From contig JAUYRZ010000126.1 of assembly GCA_030695565.1 (NCBI GenBank), positions 54,787 through 118,786 of the forward strand: a stretch of 64,000 bases of DNA, given 5' to 3'. Below are positions 62,747 through 64,000 of this stretch, one piece after another. How positions within the stretch are numbered: the stretch's first letter is position 1; each line of letters starts with the position of its first letter. The notes below the pieces were generated by a model. That model saw nothing but the letters and a program-made list of their open reading frames with translations, did not search any database and was not told the DNA's origin. The DNA comes from Archangium sp. GTDB lineage: Bacteria; Myxococcota; Myxococcia; Myxococcales; Myxococcaceae. A program made the translations under genes and the position numbers.

Positions 62747-63820
62747 ATGCCCCAGCGTCAGGTGCCGACGTATCCGCAGGTGGAGGTCCAGACGGCCGCC
62801 CTTCCCCGCCGACCCTGGCGGTACACGCTCACCCCCACATTGCTCGCCCGGCTCGTGGAGATCGGGGTCGCGCAGGGCGAGCTCAACGCGGCGCCACTCA
62901 ACTTCCACCGGCGTCGGGAGCGACTCGCGCAGGCTCGACGCGAGCGCATCTTTCTCGAGGTGAAGCAGTACTACCGGAGCGTCACGATGGGCGAGGTCGA
63001 GGCGGTGCTCTCGGGCGAGCACATTCGAACGCCGCGCCCCGACATCCTCAACGCGATTCGACACGCCGTCGTCGCTGAGGACGCGTTCGCGAACTACGCG
63101 CATTCGGAAACGAGTCTCACACCGGAGCTCGCGGTCGCGTACGCGAGCATTCACCTGGCGATTCCCGGAGGAGAACCGACGCGTTGGTTGCCGCTCCACC
63201 CGGGTGGGCGCGCGCAGGTGTTGGCGCTGCACCGACGCGCGGTCGTCGTTCCTCAGGCAGTGCGTGACGTCTTCGCGTGGGTCGATGGCGATGCGTTCCT
63301 TGCGAAGCCAGGCGTGTTGCGAATGGCCGCGTTGTTCCGACTGCTGCACCTCACGTTGCGATGGTCGGCCATCGAGGTGCTGCACCACGAGCTGCGGGCG
63401 ACCGGCATCGACCGACACGGCTTCCTCGTCGGCTCGAAGGCCGGACTTGCGGGCCTCGTCTTCACCAGCGATCAGTCGGCCGCGGTGAGCGAAGGCGACT
63501 TCACGGAGTTCTTCGAGCACTTCGCCGAGCAGCTCGCGGTCGTGTTGCGGCAGACGGGGGAAGAACTCGGTCGACTCCGCGGCGGAGAAGCGCACCTCCC
63601 CTGGGAGGTCGTCAGGCCGCCCGACTCGCTCGACGCCGCCATCGTGAAGGTACTCGAGCGCGCGAGGGACGCCGGCAGCGCGCTCATTGCGCAACGACTC
63701 GGCCGCGACGCCCCGCCTCTCCGCACGTTGCAGAGGCGGCTGAGCCAGATGGTCAGCGACGGCCTGGTTCTTAAGGCAGGCGTCAGGAAGAACGCGACCT
63801 ACTCGCTCCCGCGGCGTTGA
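62747..63820 (+). CDS. Uncharacterised protein with C-terminal winged-helix (357 aa)
   Basis: The start is ATG 62747 (a TTG is one codon earlier). The C-terminal 60 residues (ALIAQRLGRDAPPLRTLQRR, LSQMVSDGLVLKAGVRK) look like a winged helix of the Fic or transcription-regulator kind. The body has QVLALHRRAVVVPQAVRDVF and SVTMGEVEAVLSGEH helices. A Fic HPFx[DE]GNGR motif is not present, so an active Fic enzyme is unlikely. It may be a repressor of the island. Confidence 0.6.
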   Translation: MPQRQVPTYPQVEVQTAALPRRPWRYTLTPTLLARLVEIGVAQGELNAAPLNFHRRRERLAQARRERIFLEVKQYYRSVTMGEVEAVLSGEHIRTPRPDILNAIRHAVVAEDAFANYAHSETSLTPELAVAYASIHLAIPGGEPTRWLPLHPGGRAQVLALHRRAVVVPQAVRDVFAWVDGDAFLAKPGVLRMAALFRLLHLTLRWSAIEVLHHELRATGIDRHGFLVGSKAGLAGLVFTSDQSAAVSEGDFTEFFEHFAEQLAVVLRQTGEELGRLRGGEAHLPWEVVRPPDSLDAAIVKVLERARDAGSALIAQRLGRDAPPLRTLQRRLSQMVSDGLVLKAGVRKNATYSLPRR

Positions 63821-63826
63821 ATGGGG

Positions 63827-64000
63827 CTACTTCTTCTTTCCCCTCGGTGGCTCGCGCACCTTGAGCTTCGGCCGAACGTGCGTGAGCGTCCGCCCGACCG
63901 CGCCTTGATCGCGCGCGCGTAGGCGCGGCCGCCGTGGCACGCCGGCGGGATGTTCAACCGAGACAACGCAGGCGTGAGCACGAAGCATTGGACGGCCGAC
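63827..64000 (-). CDS. Possible 3' end of a minus-strand gene (partial)
   Basis: One frame stays open from the right edge to a stop at 63827 and ends in THVRPKLKVREPPRGKKK, a natural-looking basic tail. A second frame in the same place gives LSRLNIPPACHGGRAYARAI and then stops further left. The two may be parts of one frameshifted gene or one may be chance. No family can be named from this fragment. Confidence 0.35.
   Translation of the reverse strand, partial: VGRPMLRAHACVVSVEHPAGVPRRPRLRARDQGAVGRTLTHVRPKLKVREPPRGKKK

Noticed and set aside
62747..63820. Calling this a Fic protein
   Set aside because: The Fic active-site motif HPFx[DE]GNGR is not present; only the C-terminal winged helix resembles that of Fic proteins.

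Overview
The window is high-GC DNA from a bacterium of the phylum Myxococcota (a myxobacterium). The main signs are an MglA/MglB pair whose MglB matches my recollection of the Myxococcus length (159 aa), a MYXO-CTERM sorting tail, eukaryote-type Ser/Thr kinases with DAG-rich extracytoplasmic linkers, an AgmX/PglI-type C-terminal domain (a family named after gliding-motility proteins) and a short Wza-like polysaccharide export protein beside a beta-barrel. It has one tRNA gene, no rRNA and no CRISPR array.

Layout, housekeeping and envelope part (1-49730). At 1-7154 lie a MYXO-CTERM protein end, a glutamine amidotransferase, BON and SWIB proteins, an epimerase, a cysteine-rich lipoprotein, an InhA-like enoyl-ACP reductase, a HEPN/MNT pair and a probable outer-membrane protein. 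At 7192-11633 are sucA-sucB and a cold-shock gene. At 11676-14392 a kinase/TPR/lipoprotein operon. At 14443-19931 an alcohol dehydrogenase, a hot-dog protein, an S9 peptidase, a copper monooxygenase-like lipoprotein and a stand-alone receiver. At 20034-23049 the dnaX-ybaB-recR replication/repair operon, with dnaX split between two frames. At 23083-28051 a leftward operon of kinase, FecR-type lipoprotein and a surface protein, joined by 4-nt overlaps. At 28250-37836 mglB-mglA run straight into four tightly coupled envelope genes (mostly TPR). An AgmX/PglI-type protein and a cyclic-nucleotide-binding protein follow in the same direction. At 39859-42345 are a small periplasmic protein and an outer-membrane barrel plus short OPX pair. 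At 42342-47063 a leftward operon carries peptidoglycan-recycling genes (ldcA, a serine hydrolase, mpl) with a TlpA-like thioredoxin and an inositol-phosphatase-family enzyme. At 47102-49730 are a membrane protein, an rRNA methyltransferase-like gene and an HD phosphohydrolase.

Accessory part (49779-64000). A tRNA-Asn gene is followed at once by a large serine recombinase reading back toward it. Beyond it lies a defence-type island: a YhcG-like PD-(D/E)XK nuclease, a three-gene overlapping operon (AEP-TOTE-type primase-helicase, CcbP-like protein, uncharacterised 265-aa protein), an AbiEi/AbiEii toxin-antitoxin pair bracketed by 44-bp direct repeats, a SWIM-SNF2 helicase, an APH-family kinase and uncharacterised proteins. 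The right edge of the island was not found.

Two repeat families stand out. One is a CCCTCTCCC/GGGAGAGGG palindrome with a GGGGTGAGGG-like tail (five copies at 3125-47917); it occurs between genes but also inside dnaX, inside a lipoprotein leader and at the 3' end of the methyltransferase gene. The other is a set of 25-bp palindromes confined to the island, two of them within the YhcG coding sequence. All calls rest on reading the sequence and on remembered family signatures; no search was run.
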